Of a stretch of DNA of 64,000 nucleotides, positions 1 through 10,100 are shown piece after piece. A program made the position numbers and the translations under genes. Source of the DNA: Erythrobacter insulae. GTDB taxonomy: Bacteria; Pseudomonadota; Alphaproteobacteria; Sphingomonadales; Sphingomonadaceae. Numbering within the stretch: position 1 is the first letter of the stretch; each line of letters starts with the position of its first letter. The stretch is taken from assembly GCF_007004095.1 (NCBI RefSeq), contig NZ_VHJK01000001.1, positions 2,050,501-2,114,500 on the forward strand, given 5' to 3'. Below the pieces are notes generated by a model. The model was given only the letters and a program-made list of their open reading frames with translations, was not told the DNA's origin and made no database searches.

Positions 1-2
1 AG

Positions 3-836
3 ACCCGTCAGCAGGCAATCGATCACAACATTGAATGTATCGAGATCGGTCGGAAGATCGGTTCGAAACGGCTGACAGTGTGGGTAGGGGATGGGACGAA
101 TTTCCCTGGCCAGCAGGATCTCGGACGCAGCTTTGATCGCTACATCGAAGCGGCTTCGCAAGTTTATGGCGCGCTTCCCGACGACTGGCAGATGATGCTT
201 GAGCACAAGATGTTCGAACCTGCTTTCTATTCCAGTGTAATCTCCGATTGGGGAAGCTCGCTGATGGCGGCACAAGAGCTGGGCGAAAAGTGCAAGTGTT
301 TGGTTGATCTGGGGCATCATGCCCCCAACGTGAACATCGAGCAGATCGTGGCGCGCCTGCATCATGCCGGCAAGCTGGGTGGGTTCCATTTCAACGACAG
401 CAAATATGGCGATGACGATCTCGATAGTGGGAGCATCAACCCGCACCAGCTGTTCCTCGTTTTTAACGAACTGATCGAGGCCCAAGCCAATCCGCGCGAC
501 GGTTTTGATCCGTCCTACATGATCGACCAGTCGCATAATGTGACCGATCCGATTGAAAGCATGTTGTCATCCGCAGAGACAATCGCTGGATGCTATGCTC
601 GCGCGGTCTTGGTTGATCGTGAAGCGTTGCATGCTGCGCAGAATGACAACGATGTGATGCTCGCGTTTCGCACCTTGCGAAGCGCTTATGAAACGGATGT
701 TACACCGATCCTTGCGCAGGCCCGCGATGAACTGGGTGGAGCCATTGACTGGCTCGGCGTTTATCGGACCAGCCAATACCGCGACCGCAAGGCCCAGGAG
801 CGTAAAGCTGTCGGTCTTGGAGCCGGCATCGTCTGA
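3..836 (+). CDS. rhaI: L-rhamnose isomerase (RhaI type), C-terminal part
   Basis: Cytoplasmic isomerase predicted to convert L-rhamnose to L-rhamnulose, the first committed step of rhamnose use. The gene is cut by the left edge: the frame is open from position 3, and the GTG at 78 lies inside the domain rather than being a true start. About 277 residues remain of the roughly 430 usual for the Pseudomonas/Rhizobium-type enzyme. The motif WVGDGTNFPGQ and the later HHAPNVNIEQ and GGFHFNDSKYGDDDLDSG stretches carry the conserved metal and substrate residues of this TIM-barrel family. It sits 30 bases before a GH105 gene on the same strand, and an L-rhamnose mutarotase lies further on, so a rhamnose-rich polymer is the likely source of substrate. 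Family call is firm; the N-terminus is not visible. Confidence 0.9.
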   Translation, partial: TRQQAIDHNIECIEIGRKIGSKRLTVWVGDGTNFPGQQDLGRSFDRYIEAASQVYGALPDDWQMMLEHKMFEPAFYSSVISDWGSSLMAAQELGEKCKCLVDLGHHAPNVNIEQIVARLHHAGKLGGFHFNDSKYGDDDLDSGSINPHQLFLVFNELIEAQANPRDGFDPSYMIDQSHNVTDPIESMLSSAETIAGCYARAVLVDREALHAAQNDNDVMLAFRTLRSAYETDVTPILAQARDELGGAIDWLGVYRTSQYRDRKAQERKAVGLGAGIV

Positions 837-866
837 CGTCCTTCAATCTGATCCGGGAGTATTCCG

Positions 867-2045
867 ATGACTTTAATGCGTTCGTTCGCAGTGGGCTTGT
901 TGCCGCTTGCTGCCTTGACAGCAGGCTGTGTGAGCATGCCTTCGACCCAGTCAACTCTCGAAGCTGCGCCTGTCGACACAAGCGAGCAGGCAGAGATCAA
1001 GGCAATGGCCAACAAAGTCGCAGATTGGCAACTCGCCAATCTCGATAATCTTGAAAGCTACATCCGATTTATTTCTCGCGAGACTCCCAATCCACGTGGC
1101 TGGGTCAAAGGGACATTCTTTCTTGGTCTGGCAGATTATGCCGAGCAGACCGGGCAGGAACGCTATACGAACGCCTTGGCGGCTATCGCTGAGCGTGAAA
1201 AGTGGCGTCTGGGCGACCGGCTCTATCACGCCGATGATCATCTTGTCGGGCAGGTCTATATGAGCCTTGCCCGGGCTGGTGTACCGGGTGCTGATCTTGG
1301 CCCGACCCGCAAAACGCTTGATGCGATTTTGGCCGACAAACCGAAAACGCAAATGCTTCACCCGGACAATCATAACGATCCGGGCTGCGCAAAACGGTGG
1401 TGCTGGTCCGATGCGCTGTTCATGGCTCCTGCTACCTGGTGGGACGCGCATGAGACGTTTGGCGATGAGGCTTACGCCGATTATGCACATGCCGAATTCA
1501 AAGTAGCGACCGATTTGTTGTTCGATAAGGAAATCGGACTCTATTATCGCGACAGCCGCTTTTTCGACCGACGCGGGGCAGACGGCGAAAAGCTTTTCTG
1601 GAGCCGCGGCAATGGCTGGGTCTATGGCGGGTTAGTGAATATCATGCGCACCATGGCGCAAGACGATCCGCGCCGGGAATATTACGTCTCGCTGTTCCGC
1701 AAAATGTCCGATCGGTTGGTTGCCATTCAAGCGCCAAACGGAATGTGGCGCGCATCACTCCTCGCCTCAAGCGCAACACCTCCAGAGACGAGCGGCACCG
1801 GCTTTTTTGTCTATGGGCTCGCATGGGGTTTGAACGAGGGGCTTCTTAAGGGTGATCAATATTCATCTGCAGTGGATGCTGGCTGGGCCGCATTGATGGC
1901 CAATGTCGATAGCGAGGGACGGCTTGGATATGTCCAGCAGGTCGGCGATCAGCCTGAGGGTGTGCAGCCCGATGACCGCCAGCTTTATGGTACCGGGGCA
2001 TTCTTGCTGGCGACAGGCCAGATTCTGCGCCTCGAACAAAAATAA
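867..2045 (+). CDS. GH105 unsaturated glucuronyl/rhamnogalacturonyl hydrolase, lipoprotein
   Basis: Predicted to remove the 4,5-unsaturated uronic acid left at the non-reducing end of oligosaccharides after lyase cleavage. It starts with a lipoprotein signal (LTAGC, Cys21), so it should act in the periplasm on the membrane. The (alpha/alpha)6 barrel is recognisable from HADDHLVGQVY (121-131), WCWSDALFMAP (178-188, Asp182 matching the catalytic aspartate of the family), SRGNGWV and ETSGTGFFVYGLAWGLN. The 392 residues are normal length. A GGGAG ribosome site lies 7 bases before the ATG. It follows rhamnose isomerase closely, probably in one operon, and resembles the second GH105 at 32403. In ulvan systems GH105 acts on unsaturated glucuronyl-rhamnose units; the exact substrate is inferred from context. 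Confidence 0.9.
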   Translation: MTLMRSFAVGLLPLAALTAGCVSMPSTQSTLEAAPVDTSEQAEIKAMANKVADWQLANLDNLESYIRFISRETPNPRGWVKGTFFLGLADYAEQTGQERYTNALAAIAEREKWRLGDRLYHADDHLVGQVYMSLARAGVPGADLGPTRKTLDAILADKPKTQMLHPDNHNDPGCAKRWCWSDALFMAPATWWDAHETFGDEAYADYAHAEFKVATDLLFDKEIGLYYRDSRFFDRRGADGEKLFWSRGNGWVYGGLVNIMRTMAQDDPRREYYVSLFRKMSDRLVAIQAPNGMWRASLLASSATPPETSGTGFFVYGLAWGLNEGLLKGDQYSSAVDAGWAALMANVDSEGRLGYVQQVGDQPEGVQPDDRQLYGTGAFLLATGQILRLEQK

Positions 2046-2080
2046 CATAAATTACTGTTTGGAGAAATAATGTTGCGCTG

Positions 2081-2108
2081 ATCACGGTGTGGTGATGCAT
2101 TTTTGCAT
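2081..2108. promoter_or_regulatory. Inverted repeats upstream of the TonB receptor promoter
   Basis: Two small inverted repeats lie next to each other: ATCAC (2081-2085) with GTGAT (2092-2096), then ATGCA (2095-2099) with TGCAT (2104-2108) around TTTT. They stand about 50 bases upstream of the predicted -35 box of the receptor gene, a plausible place for an activator or repressor site. No known operator is recognised, and short repeats can occur by chance. Confidence 0.25.
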
Positions 2109-2159
2109 GCCATGATGAAAAAACAATCATAAAAAATCATCAACCGTCATGAACGCGCA

Positions 2160-2188
2160 TTGACACGGTCGAAATCAATCGGTCATAA
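2160..2188 (+). promoter_or_regulatory. Predicted sigma-70 promoter of the TonB receptor operon
   Basis: A perfect TTGACA at 2160-2165 is followed after 17 bases by TCATAA (2183-2188), a fair -10 match. The receptor ATG lies 36 bases further on, preceded by an AGAGGGG ribosome site at 2211-2217. Together with the 179-base gap after GH105, this indicates a fresh transcription start for the receptor and the enzymes after it. Confidence 0.6.
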
Positions 2189-2224
2189 GTCAAAAAAAAG
2201 ACATTTGGACAGAGGGGATAATAC

Positions 2225-5200
2225 ATGACTTTTAACCGTACCGGCGGAGCGCGCAGCGCGTTCGATTTAAACTTGAAGTTGGGTGTGGCAGCCGCGGCGC
2301 TTTGCATTCCATCGCTTGCTGCTGCTCAAGATGCTACCGATGACGACGCGCAGGAAGAGGCAGCCGAAGAACAGGTCGCTGTCGATGCGAATACTCCCAA
2401 CCCTGAACCCGGCATTATCGTCAGCGGAATTCGTGCCAGTCTCGAAGATGCGCTGAATATCCGCCGCAAAGCAGATGTCATTCTGGACGGTATTTCGTCG
2501 GATGACATTGGTTCGACACCGGACCTCAACCTGGGTGAGGCGCTCGCGCGTATTCCCGGTGTTCAGATCAACCGTGAGGGTGCGCGCCGGGACGCCACGA
2601 TTTCGGTACGCGGTCTGCCTGGCCGGTTCACCAAAACGACAGTGATGAACCAGACAATCGCTTCGACAACGCGGGGGGCAAACACGGGCAATCCGTTCGG
2701 CATTTTCGAGACTTCGATTTTTAATGGTGCGAATGTCATCAAATCTTTCACCGCCGATACGCCGGCTGGCGGACTTGCTGCGCAGGTCGATCTGCGTTTG
2801 AATAGCGCTCTCTCGCGCCGTGAAGGCTTCGTTGTTCGCGGCGAATTCGATTATGAGGAAACAACTGGCGATTATCTGCCGAAGTTCTTTTTCTCCGGTG
2901 CGCAGCGCTTTGGCCGGCTCGGTGTCTACGCGAACTTCGCGTATTCAGAGCAAAGCTTCCGGCGCGATTCGCTCCGGTTGAATAACTATCGCGAATTTAC
3001 CGCCGATCAGGTTTCTGCCTTTGCGAATGGCACCGCTGTCAGCGGAGTGGGTGACGGGCTCGACGCGCTATCGGCGACGCCAAATGCCGCATTCGATATT
3101 GCCGCTGTCGGGGCCAATGGTCTTGATAATGCCGTGATCTTCCCGCGCGTTATTCGCCAGTTTGTCCAGAACAACCGGGGCGAACGCTATTCCACCAGCG
3201 CCGGACTTGCCTATGAAATTTCGGATAATCTCGTTTTCCGGTTCGATGGCCTCTACACCCGCCGTGATCTGAGTGAATCAAATCAGGACATCTCGATCTT
3301 TGAGGCTACGAATAACTTCAACTCGCTGATTTCACCGCTTTCTGATCCAGTCAATGTCGGTGTCGTGGACTTTGATGAAGATGGGACAGAGGAGAATGTC
3401 TTTCTCGTCCCGCGTGTCCTGATCAGCGATTCTCAATCGGCTATCGAAAATCGCAGCTTTCCAGCTGTTGACGAAGCGTGGGCGCTTTACCCGCAGTTTA
3501 ACTTCGAGAACGATGACTGGCGTGTCGATGTCATCGGCACATATTCCGAAGCATTGGGGACTTCGTCGCTGAACCAATACAGCCTGCGTGTGCGCAACCG
3601 CGGTGGTAGTGCTGCGACGCGTAACCTGGACTCCAATCTCGACGGCATTGATGATCGCGGTAACAATTCGATCCTGATCATTGATCAGGGTCTGGGCGAT
3701 CTGGGCAGTGTTTTCGTTGATAACATCGTTGATCCTCGCCTGCTCGAACTCGACCAGACGCGTGGAAATCACCGGATTGAGGCGGGCTCCGGTATCGGCG
3801 CGCGTGACGATTTTGCAGGGTTTGTTCCTCCTGGGCCAAACCAGAATGGGTTCAACCAGCCAACATCAATCCTCGCGCTCGGCTTTAACGAAGGTGTGAA
3901 ACGCGACCTTAAGTCGATCGATGTCGACATTGCGCGCAAGTTTGAAAACAACTTCATTACCGAAGTGCAGGTCGGTGGCTATTACAGCGACGAAACATCT
4001 GATCGTTTCCGCTCCGAGTTTGGCGGGCTTGGCCTCAATTATGCTGCTGCGTTCAACCCGAGCATTCTGGTGCCTAACGATGGCGTCGCTGAGGGCGGAG
4101 CGTATCTGGGTGGTCAGGTGCCCGGCGTGGAGCTGGACAACTTTCTCTCGCTCGACATTCCGGTTCTCGAAGGTCTCTTGGGTTCGGCCAGCCAAACGCC
4201 GAGGGATGATCTGCGATTCACCCCTAGCGCAGGCAACATTCGCGGATACTTCCCCCAGCTGACGTCCGAGAGTGCGGCAACCATCACCGCAGAAGAAATT
4301 CTTGCGGCTCTTCCTCTCGTAAGGGCGCCTGGCGGAAACACATATCTTACCAGGCCGCAGCTCTCCCGCTCGTCAGTAGTCGATAACAACTTCACATCTT
4401 CACGTGAGACGCTCGAACTTTACGGGATGGTAAAGTTTGATCTGGGCTCGGTTTCCGACACCCAACTGCGGGGTAATATTGGTCTGCGTTACGTCAAGAC
4501 TGATCTTATCGGTCAGACGAACCCGACTTTCTTGCAATTCTACGATAACCTTAACGCACTGCGTGCTGCCAATGGCGGCCCGGCTCTGGAATTCAAAGAT
4601 ACGAGCGATAACGATGCCTTGGTCTTTGGTGAAGGGCGCAGCAATTTTGAGCGCCTCCTTCCGTCTGTGAACTTGATTTATGAGATCACCCCTGACGTGG
4701 TGTTCCGTGCAGCGTATTATGAAACATTCGAAGCTCTCGATCTTGCTGAGTTCACTCCAACGCCAACGTTGATTGTTGAAAATGAATTCGACCCAGACGA
4801 CAATGATTTTGATCCTGAAGATCGCATTGTCGGTTCAGATGGCAATCCAATTCCGCGCACATCGGTCAACATTTCTACACTTGATGTAGAGCCGCGCCGG
4901 TCAAAGGCATTCGATGTTGGATTGAGCTGGTACAACGGGTCCGGCAATGTCATGTCGGTCGGACTGTTCCGCAAATCGCTGATTGGCGATATCTCGCGTC
5001 AACGGAATTTCTGTCCAGAAGGCGAAAACCTGTCGGTAGACGGTCGCACTTTCAACTCCATCCGTTTTGCTGACGTGAATTCACCAAATGATATCGAAGC
5101 CTCATTCGCAGGCAGTTGTGTGTTCACCAATGATCTTGGTGACCCGCAGCGCATTCGAGTGTCGCGCACCGTCAACAATCCGGACACAATCAACGTGACC

Positions 5201-5638
5201 GGTTTCGAAGCGCAGATTCAGCAACAATTCGACTTCCTGCCCGGCTTTTTGAAGAACACTGGCACGGTCTTGAACTTTACGCGGGTTCGTTCTGGCGGTG
5301 ACAACAATGTTCAGCTCTTCAACGTGGCTGAGGATACTTACAACATCATCGGTTATTACGAGGACGATTTCCTGCAGGCGCGACTTGCCTACAATCACCA
5401 GTCTGAAATCCAGCGTGAAGGCGGAAGCTCCTTCATTGGTGGTTCGACCATTATCGCTCCGCGAGGTCAGCTGGACTTTAGTGGCGCAATCAGGCCGTCC
5501 AAAGGGCTCGAAGTTCGCTTTGAAGTCTTCAACATCACCCAAAGTTCGCGTCTTGAATATCTCGGTGTCGAAGAATTGTTCCGCTTGTATGAATATGATG
5601 GCCGGACATATTCGCTTTCGGCAACATACCGCTTCTAG
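2225..5638 (+). CDS. TonB-dependent receptor, oligosaccharide uptake type
   Basis: Outer membrane beta-barrel receptor, 1137 residues, with a signal peptide ending near AAAQD (about residue 35). An acidic linker and a TonB-box-like stretch (PGIIVSGIRASL) lead to a plug domain (around 75-200) with the motifs GEALARIPGVQI and ATISVRGLPGR. The rest is barrel and ends in TYRF, the terminal aromatic residue used for outer membrane insertion. Length and plug match the TonB receptors of Caulobacter, Xanthomonas and sphingomonads that import plant and algal oligosaccharides without a SusD partner. Its place just before rhamnosidase and lyase genes suggests it imports fragments of the same polymer. 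It has its own promoter and a strong hairpin after it. Confidence 0.93.
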   Translation: MTFNRTGGARSAFDLNLKLGVAAAALCIPSLAAAQDATDDDAQEEAAEEQVAVDANTPNPEPGIIVSGIRASLEDALNIRRKADVILDGISSDDIGSTPDLNLGEALARIPGVQINREGARRDATISVRGLPGRFTKTTVMNQTIASTTRGANTGNPFGIFETSIFNGANVIKSFTADTPAGGLAAQVDLRLNSALSRREGFVVRGEFDYEETTGDYLPKFFFSGAQRFGRLGVYANFAYSEQSFRRDSLRLNNYREFTADQVSAFANGTAVSGVGDGLDALSATPNAAFDIAAVGANGLDNAVIFPRVIRQFVQNNRGERYSTSAGLAYEISDNLVFRFDGLYTRRDLSESNQDISIFEATNNFNSLISPLSDPVNVGVVDFDEDGTEENVFLVPRVLISDSQSAIENRSFPAVDEAWALYPQFNFENDDWRVDVIGTYSEALGTSSLNQYSLRVRNRGGSAATRNLDSNLDGIDDRGNNSILIIDQGLGDLGSVFVDNIVDPRLLELDQTRGNHRIEAGSGIGARDDFAGFVPPGPNQNGFNQPTSILALGFNEGVKRDLKSIDVDIARKFENNFITEVQVGGYYSDETSDRFRSEFGGLGLNYAAAFNPSILVPNDGVAEGGAYLGGQVPGVELDNFLSLDIPVLEGLLGSASQTPRDDLRFTPSAGNIRGYFPQLTSESAATITAEEILAALPLVRAPGGNTYLTRPQLSRSSVVDNNFTSSRETLELYGMVKFDLGSVSDTQLRGNIGLRYVKTDLIGQTNPTFLQFYDNLNALRAANGGPALEFKDTSDNDALVFGEGRSNFERLLPSVNLIYEITPDVVFRAAYYETFEALDLAEFTPTPTLIVENEFDPDDNDFDPEDRIVGSDGNPIPRTSVNISTLDVEPRRSKAFDVGLSWYNGSGNVMSVGLFRKSLIGDISRQRNFCPEGENLSVDGRTFNSIRFADVNSPNDIEASFAGSCVFTNDLGDPQRIRVSRTVNNPDTINVTGFEAQIQQQFDFLPGFLKNTGTVLNFTRVRSGGDNNVQLFNVAEDTYNIIGYYEDDFLQARLAYNHQSEIQREGGSSFIGGSTIIAPRGQLDFSGAIRPSKGLEVRFEVFNITQSSRLEYLGVEELFRLYEYDGRTYSLSATYRF

Positions 5639-5658
5639 TGAATCCACGATCCTCCCCG

Positions 5659-5696
5659 TGGGCCGACAGTCAGCCGCAAAGCTAGCTGTCGGCCCA
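5659..5696 (+). terminator. Strong hairpin after the TonB receptor gene
   Basis: TGGGCCGACAG (5659-5669) pairs perfectly with CTGTCGGCCCA (5686-5696), an 11-bp stem with a 16-base loop, starting 20 bases after the receptor stop. No T-run follows. It may be a partial terminator or an mRNA-stabilising structure that lets the receptor be expressed more than the enzymes 32 bases further on. Confidence 0.65.
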
Positions 5697-5727
5697 TACT
5701 ACTTGATCGATAGGGACAAGATAAAGA

Positions 5728-7113
5728 ATGCGCGGATCGAAGATTTTGACGAAGTTTACACTGCTTTTTGCGCTAACGGTTGCTGGGGTAAGCCAGCCGG
5801 TCCTGGCCGAGCCGGTCCCGTCCCAGCCCAGCGACAAACTTGCGGATGAACAGCTCAATCTCGCCAGTGAAGTAGAGGCAATCGATTTCACGTGGTCCGG
5901 CCACCGTGTTTTCGCTCAGATGATACAACGCGGCGATCACCAGATCATTGCGTATTACGATGCGAACCGTCAGATGAGCATCGCCCACCGCGCGCATCAG
6001 CGTACGCCGTGGCGGTATCAGAAAGTCCCGAGTTTTGTCGGCTGGGACAGCCATAATTACGTCACTGTCGATGTGGATGAGGAAGGCTACATCCATGTGA
6101 TGGGCAACATGCACAACGATCCGCTGGTTTATTTCCGCTCCACCGAGCCGTGGAATGTCCGATCGCTAAAGCAGGTCGATTACATCATTGATCCAGAGCG
6201 TGATACAAACGTGACCTACCCCCGCTTCATGCATGATCGGGACGGGCGTTTGATTGCGATCTACCGTTTGGGTGGCAGCGGGAACGGGCGCTATTATTAT
6301 CACCGCTACGACACCGCAACAAAGACATGGTCATTGATGCATGATGGCCAGTTTTTCGATGGGGAAGACGAGCGGGGCGCATATTACACCGGACCCGTTC
6401 TGGGGCCGGACGGTAATTTTCATATGATCTGGGTCTGGCGCGAAACGCCCTCTGCCGCGACGAATAACAATCTTTCATATGTGCGCAGCCCCGATTTGGT
6501 GAATTGGGAAGATTCCAATGGCAAACCTGTTGCGCTGCCACTGATCCGTTCCACTGGTGAGATTGTGGACCCTGTTCCGACTTTTGGCGGGATGCTCAAT
6601 GGTCAGAAGAAAATCGGGTTTGACGCCGATGAGCGTCCGATGATTTCATATTACAAAAATGATGCGAACGGCGATACGCAGATCATGCTCGCGCGAAAAT
6701 CGGGCAAGGGTTGGACTACGCATCAGATTAGCGACTGGACCGGCAGCAAACAATTTCTCGATCGCGGTGGCAGTCTGAATGTTTCCATCCTTGTGCCTCA
6801 AGATCCCTATGTGGCCGATGACGGTACGATCAGGGTGAGGGTGCAGCGCGATGGCGAGGAGATCGAATTTGCCGTTGATCCGGCAAGCAATCGCACCGTT
6901 AGGGCGGGCAGCTCCAAATCAACGCCTGACGTTATCGGGACCTTTCAGGACAATCCCGAGCTTGTCCAATTCGTTAGAAAAGCGGAAGGCACGCCCAAAG
7001 AAAGTGCGTATGACTTTTACCTGAGTTGGGAGGCAAACCCGCCGGCTCAAGATCAGGCGCGCGGAGAGATCCCTGCGCCAGCTACGCTGCGGCTTCACAA
7101 GATCCCGCGCTAG
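5728..7113 (+). CDS. BNR_4 beta-propeller protein, candidate rhamnose-glucuronate (ulvan-type) lyase
   Basis: Exported 461-residue protein with a Sec signal peptide (cleavage near VLA, residue 27). The body reads as a BNR_4 seven-bladed propeller, the fold shared by PL24, PL25 and related families acting on rhamnose-glucuronate links. His109 (WDSHN) and His129 (NMHND) are 20 residues apart, and Tyr164 (VTYPRF) and Arg180 (IYRLG) are 16 apart. As I recall, the published PL24 and PL25 ulvan lyases use His, His, Tyr and Arg with these same two spacings. The Arg is followed by a Gly-rich loop (LGGSGNGRYYYH). It lies between the TonB receptor and a GH106 rhamnosidase. Lyase activity is inferred; GH145-type rhamnosidase or PL42-type activity would also fit the fold. 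Confidence 0.75.
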   Translation: MRGSKILTKFTLLFALTVAGVSQPVLAEPVPSQPSDKLADEQLNLASEVEAIDFTWSGHRVFAQMIQRGDHQIIAYYDANRQMSIAHRAHQRTPWRYQKVPSFVGWDSHNYVTVDVDEEGYIHVMGNMHNDPLVYFRSTEPWNVRSLKQVDYIIDPERDTNVTYPRFMHDRDGRLIAIYRLGGSGNGRYYYHRYDTATKTWSLMHDGQFFDGEDERGAYYTGPVLGPDGNFHMIWVWRETPSAATNNNLSYVRSPDLVNWEDSNGKPVALPLIRSTGEIVDPVPTFGGMLNGQKKIGFDADERPMISYYKNDANGDTQIMLARKSGKGWTTHQISDWTGSKQFLDRGGSLNVSILVPQDPYVADDGTIRVRVQRDGEEIEFAVDPASNRTVRAGSSKSTPDVIGTFQDNPELVQFVRKAEGTPKESAYDFYLSWEANPPAQDQARGEIPAPATLRLHKIPR

Positions 7114-7123
7114 GTTGGTTGGT

Positions 7124-10100
7124 GTGTTTGACGCGTTTCGTGGTTTTGCAAGGCTCGCCCTCGTAACCATCGGTGCCGCTTCGACGCTGCTTCCTGGGAT
7201 TGCACCGGCTACAGCGCAATCGGATTTAGAGAAGCTGCGGGCGGAGTTTGCCGCGCCACCTGCCGAAGCCCGGCCATGGACGTGGTTTCACGTGATGAGC
7301 GGTAATATGACCCGCGAAGGGATCACCAAAGATCTCGAGGCGATTGAGCGGGTCGGTATCGGCGGGATCGTATTATTCCATGTCACGCAGGGAATTTCCT
7401 ATGGTCCGGTCAAATTCAATTCACCAGACCATCTCGATCTGATTGAACACGTAGCCGCCGAATGCGAGCGGCTCGGGCTCAAATTCACGTTCCACAATGC
7501 AGATGGGTGGTCTTCCACCGCTGGACCATGGATTTCGCCCGAACAATCAATGAAGCGGCTGGTCTGGAGCGAAGCCATTGTGGCTGGCGGAACGGTTTCG
7601 GCCGGGCTCAGGAAGCCCGGGACCGTCGAGGGTTTCTATCGCGACATCGCGGTTGTAGCGTACCCTTCCTTGTCAGGAGAAATCGCTGATCACATAAACA
7701 AGCCAGTTCTCTCCTCTTCAGATCCGGATTTCGACCTGGATCGGGTGACAGATGGTGAGGTGTTTACCCAGAGCCTTGTCACCGCATCGAAAGACGAGCC
7801 AGGCTGGGTGCAATTCAGCTATGATCGCCCCGTGCCTATTCGCAAAGTTTCAGTTGGCAATGTTGCTGAACGCGATATCAAGATTGCGTTGCAAGTCTCT
7901 GATGATGGGATAAATTTCAAGACCGTCCGTGAGTTCAAGAAAACCCGTTTGCTGCGCGTCGAATGGGAAGTCGATGCGGCGTTCGCTCCGATCGAAGCGC
8001 GCCATTTCCGCGTCACTTTCGACAATAAAGCCCTGATCGGGGAGATCGAATTATCCCAGCTTGCACAGGTCGCCAACGCTTCTGGCCATAGCGGTATGGG
8101 CTATGTTCCGGGCAACCAGTTGCCGGTTCAGTCCGCGCCGCTGAATGGCGATGTGATACGCCGCGATGCGATCCGCGATCTTACGCAATTTGTCGGCGCA
8201 GACGGGCGTTTGCAAACCACATTGCCTGAGGGCCAATGGACCGTCATGCGGTTTGGATACACGTCCACCGGCGCGCGCAATGTAAACCCCTCTCCAGAGG
8301 GCAACGGGCTTGAAGTTGATAAGTTTGATGCGTCCGCGTTCGGTGTACATTATGACGCCTTTATCGCGCCGGTGATCAGACGGGCGAGGGCGGTTGCACC
8401 GGCGGCCACGGCCGGTGTGATGATCGACAGCTATGAAGTTGGCGGGCAAAATTGGACGCAGGGTTACGATACCCAGTTTCAGCAATCGCACGGCATCGAT
8501 CTAAAAGGCTGGTTGCCTATTTATGCGGGCCGGTTTGTATCCAGTGCGGCGGCGACAACCGATATGTTCGCCAAAATCCGCAGCTTCAACGCGCAGTTGA
8601 TCAACGACAATTATTACGGCGAATTCGCGCGCTTGATGGAGCAAGAGGGGCTGGAAAGCCTGATCCAGCCCTATGGACTGGGGCCTTTTGACGAGCTGAA
8701 CGTGGCATCGGTCGCCTCGATCCCCGCTGGTGAATTCTGGGTTCGCCGCGATGATCTGTCCAACCTCAACGGAGCTGTTTCGGCCGGACGAATATATGGC
8801 AAGCCGGTGATCGCTGCGGAGGCTTTCACAGCGGTATGGGATGATAACTGGTTTTTCGATCCTGCCTTTGGCAAAAAATGGGGCGACCGCGCATGGGTTG
8901 CCGGGGTGAACCAGTTTTTCTTTCACAGGTTCGCGCATCAGGCAAACACGCATGTGATGCCTGGCATGACGATGAACCGCTGGGGCTCTCACTTTGATCG
9001 CACTCAGCCGTGGTGGGATAAAGGCGGAGCGGCGTGGTTCGGGTATATGGCGCGGGGACAGCACATGTTGCGACAAGGCCGTGCGGTGTCCGATGTGGCA
9101 ATGGCAATCGGTTCAAACAGCCCGGTTATCTGCCCGCAAAAGTCAGAGGCGACCAAGTCCTTGCCCGTCGGCACCGAGTTTGACTGCGTGGACACACCGA
9201 CATTGCTGCACCGCAGCCGGTTTGAAGGAGGCGCGCTGGTGCTTGAAAGCGGCGCGCGATATTCGATGATCTGGTGGCCGCACAGCGATGCGCCATCCGC
9301 TGCTGAGGCGGCCCGTTTGGATGAGGCGAAGCGAGCGGGCGTGGCTGTTGCGTTTGTTCATCGCGGCGATGTGGCGGCCGATGTGTTTGAAGCCGCCGGT
9401 CTGAAACCGCGCGTATCTTCTGTTCGTGAATTGCCTTCGTTTACGCACCGAAAAGTCGGCGAAAGCGACATCTTCTTTGTTTTCAACGATTCTGACGAAA
9501 GCAGGCGCTTTGATCTGTGTTTCCGGGTGAACGGTAAGCGGGGCGAGGAATGGCATCCGGTCAGTGGAGGCAACCGGAAATTGGCCGGATCTGTCGATGC
9601 TGGCGGCTGCACGAATATCGTATTGGATCTGGCGCCCTATGAATCGCGCTTTGTTGTGTTCGACAATACGTTCGAATTCGCGCCGGGCGGGGGCGCGCCA
9701 TATTTGGCTTCGAAAACTCTGGCCACTCTTGATCAGGGATGGTCGATCAATTTCGATCCGGCTTACGGCGATGCAGATGATCTTACCGGCAAAGCCCTGT
9801 TTGATTGGAGCAAAAGCGACAATCCCGAAATCCACCACTTCTCTGGCAAAGCCACCTATCGCACTTCGTTTGAATTGACGGCTGACGAGATGAATAGCGC
9901 GTCTCTCATGGCGCTAAATCTTGGTCAGGTTGAAACGGTCGCAAATGTGCGCGTGAACGGTCAGGAACTCGGCGCAGTTTGGACTGCGCCCTATGCAATC
10001 GATATTTCTACGGCGGTTCGCGAGGGTCGCAACGTCGTGGAAATCGAAGTCGCCAATCTGTGGGTAAACCGCTTGATTGGCGACGCCGCGCTGCCGGACA

